A model generated the notes under the pieces. That model searched no databases and had not been told where the DNA came from. It saw nothing but the letters and a program-made list of their open reading frames with translations. From contig OY294070.1 of assembly GCA_958510875.1 (NCBI GenBank), forward strand, positions 43,910,306-43,974,305: DNA of 64,000 bases, in the 5' to 3' direction. The position numbers and the translations under genes are program-made. The DNA is from Endomychus coccineus (Eukaryota > Arthropoda > Insecta > Coleoptera > Endomychidae). This document shows, piece by piece, positions 62,662 to 64,000 of the stretch. Each line of letters begins with the position of its first letter. Position 1 is the first letter of the stretch.

Positions 62662-63981
62662 ATGCAGGTATCGCTGCCGTCATCGTCTACCGGGACCTAC
62701 CAGAACAAACGTTGCAGTCACGTAACGGAACGAGTTTTTCGTCCGCTACAAGAAGTGCCGATCGATATCAAAAAAAAAGTTACGAGGGTGAAATATAACT
62801 TGAAAAATTTCGTAATTGAGATTTTGCACGGTCGTGGTATACAATTATATCATAAAGATATGCGATTTTCTTTCAATGTCGTCGATGCGTATATTTGTGG
62901 ATGGGAAATGTATCTTTTTCTAACCAATTTCGAGTCGTCACAACATCCATCGATATCATCGTTACCATCGATATCGTCTTCGTCAGCAGCGACGGTGTGT
63001 TTATCAAGCGAAGTTGCTAACATCGTTGACTACATCAGTTTTATGAGGTGTACTTTTTTTCAAAGTTTGTTGTATATCGATAATTTTTTTGAAAGTTTGT
63101 TGCATATCGATGTGTTTTACAATCGATCGGCAATCATATACGCTCTGATATTCCGAGCGTTTAACGACGATAGTTCGTCATTACACGATTTGTTGCAGTG
63201 TGACTCGGACATCGACATTGTTGTCATGTGCTTCAGACATATGTTCACGGAACACACGTATTACAAAATTAGTTTGCCGCATTTACTCGATAATCTCACA
63301 GCATTGAAAACGAAAAATTACTTGACGGATGTACGTCATGTTCGTAAACTGATTATGACATTTGTTCCTTATTGCTCGGCCGATCACACGAAAATTAAAT
63401 TCGATAGCAATGTCACCTATCGAAAAATTGCGACTATCGCCGTTATATTTTTGTTGGCCACTCATAATAGCCTGCAATCGAACGAAGAAGATGTTAATTT
63501 TCTGGAGGAATTGAAATTACATTGCTATCGCAATGATCGGTGTTCGATTTTTACAGCAATTTCGTTGTTGTATCCGTTTATATCGAGTCCTCATCCATCG
63601 ATCGACTCCCCACTGTATTACATTATCAATTCGAGAACCGATTCCGCAAACCATCTCAATGAGCGTACACGACACATTTATTTGCTGTTGCGTGAGAGAA
63701 CTAGGTCGACTGGGTTCTTCGAATTTTTTGTAGATTCGACGGTATCGCCGAGATCATTGAAAATGTTGGCATTACGATTTATTTTCACAAATCAGCATCT
63801 GATGTTTATTTTTTGCAAATACTATATCAATCGGTTAGAGCTGAATCATGAGATTCGTCACGCGTACGATCGATACGGCATATTAAAGTACGATCTGGTT
63901 GGCCGACTCATCGACAAAATTGAAAAAACGTTCGTCAGGAATCGTGTTCGGCCATCGACACAATTGAATTTGAAAGTGTGA
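62662..63981 (+). CDS. Unknown ~439-aa cassette protein, copy D
   Basis: Intact to the TGA at 63979-63981. It has VPIDIKKK as in copy C and FESLL as in copy B, so C and D are not simply one duplication step from B; unequal exchange or gene conversion has mixed variants. Confidence 0.7.
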   Translation: MQVSLPSSSTGTYQNKRCSHVTERVFRPLQEVPIDIKKKVTRVKYNLKNFVIEILHGRGIQLYHKDMRFSFNVVDAYICGWEMYLFLTNFESSQHPSISSLPSISSSSAATVCLSSEVANIVDYISFMRCTFFQSLLYIDNFFESLLHIDVFYNRSAIIYALIFRAFNDDSSSLHDLLQCDSDIDIVVMCFRHMFTEHTYYKISLPHLLDNLTALKTKNYLTDVRHVRKLIMTFVPYCSADHTKIKFDSNVTYRKIATIAVIFLLATHNSLQSNEEDVNFLEELKLHCYRNDRCSIFTAISLLYPFISSPHPSIDSPLYYIINSRTDSANHLNERTRHIYLLLRERTRSTGFFEFFVDSTVSPRSLKMLALRFIFTNQHLMFIFCKYYINRLELNHEIRHAYDRYGILKYDLVGRLIDKIEKTFVRNRVRPSTQLNLKV

Positions 63982-64000
63982 AATTTATTAATAAAAATAT

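Larger units (their letters stand above)
61027..64000 (+). repeat. Cassette array copy D, cut by the window end
   Basis: Both genes are present; the trailing 139-bp repeat set lies beyond the window. A TA-run near 61528 is two bases longer than in B and C. The array may continue to the right. Confidence 0.95.

Noticed and set aside
50266..64000. Proviral segments of a polydnavirus
   Set aside because: Tandem cassettes and hr-like repeats invite the comparison, but I saw no excision-motif direct repeats and none of the usual bracovirus or ichnovirus gene families.

Overview
The window is nuclear DNA of an animal, most likely an arthropod and probably an insect. Evidence is the spliceosomal introns with GTAAG donors, AT-rich intergenic DNA, insect-type hAT, Harbinger, Tc1/mariner and non-LTR elements, a Polinton/adintovirus-like gene block, TATA-driven short genes and large satellite arrays. 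The order cannot be named from the sequence. Little here is ordinary host coding sequence; most of the window is mobile, repetitive or virus-like DNA.

Left third (1-25.7 kb). A secreted cysteine-rich protein gene (658-1167) is followed by a 60-bp tandem repeat. It also has a broken duplicate (about 3.3-5.7 kb) carrying two later insertions, whose empty sites can be read from the first copy. From 6.5 to 16.6 kb lies a decayed multi-exon gene of a zinc-finger/tyrosine-recombinase-like family; its splice phases agree across three introns. One intron holds a 5.3-kb hAT element with an exact 8-bp target duplication, and that element holds a second hAT with its own 8-bp duplication. From 18.9 to 25.7 kb is a satellite of about 0.7-kb monomers organised into a 1,411-bp higher-order dimer.

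Middle (25.7-50 kb). Blocks rich in TCGA/CGAT words, with CpG apparently not depleted, alternate with ordinary transposons. They contain unrecognised short genes, two copies of a GNAT acetyltransferase gene in inverted orientation, a Fanzor (eukaryotic TnpB) gene enclosed by about 108-bp inverted repeats ending in TTAA, and many copies of a palindrome-containing repeat resembling the homologous regions (hrs) of large insect DNA viruses. One GNAT copy is split by a palindromic MITE that was itself hit by a Tc1/mariner element and a Jockey/CR1-like retrotransposon. A Harbinger element with interleaved transposase and MADF genes (40.2-42.6 kb) abuts a decayed Polinton/adintovirus-like structural module on the minus strand (42.7-46.5 kb: packaging ATPase, DUF8207-like protein, fibre-like protein, PLA2-like remnant, penton-like protein). 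Minisatellites and a gene fragment encoding only a matrix-metalloproteinase propeptide follow.

Right end (50.3-64 kb). A head-to-tail array of a 3,699-bp cassette: one degenerate outer copy, two full copies and one running off the window. Each cassette has a 136-aa acidic protein with an internal 58-aa duplication, an unrecognised protein of about 439 aa, and palindrome-bearing intergenic repeats including four 139-bp units. The same palindromes, a shared upstream leader and a related small acidic protein link this array to the Fanzor/GNAT region, suggesting that 25.7-27.6, 34.4-39.7 and 50.3-64 kb are parts of one undescribed virus-derived or giant mobile element. That origin is an inference; the shared repeats and gene families are seen directly.
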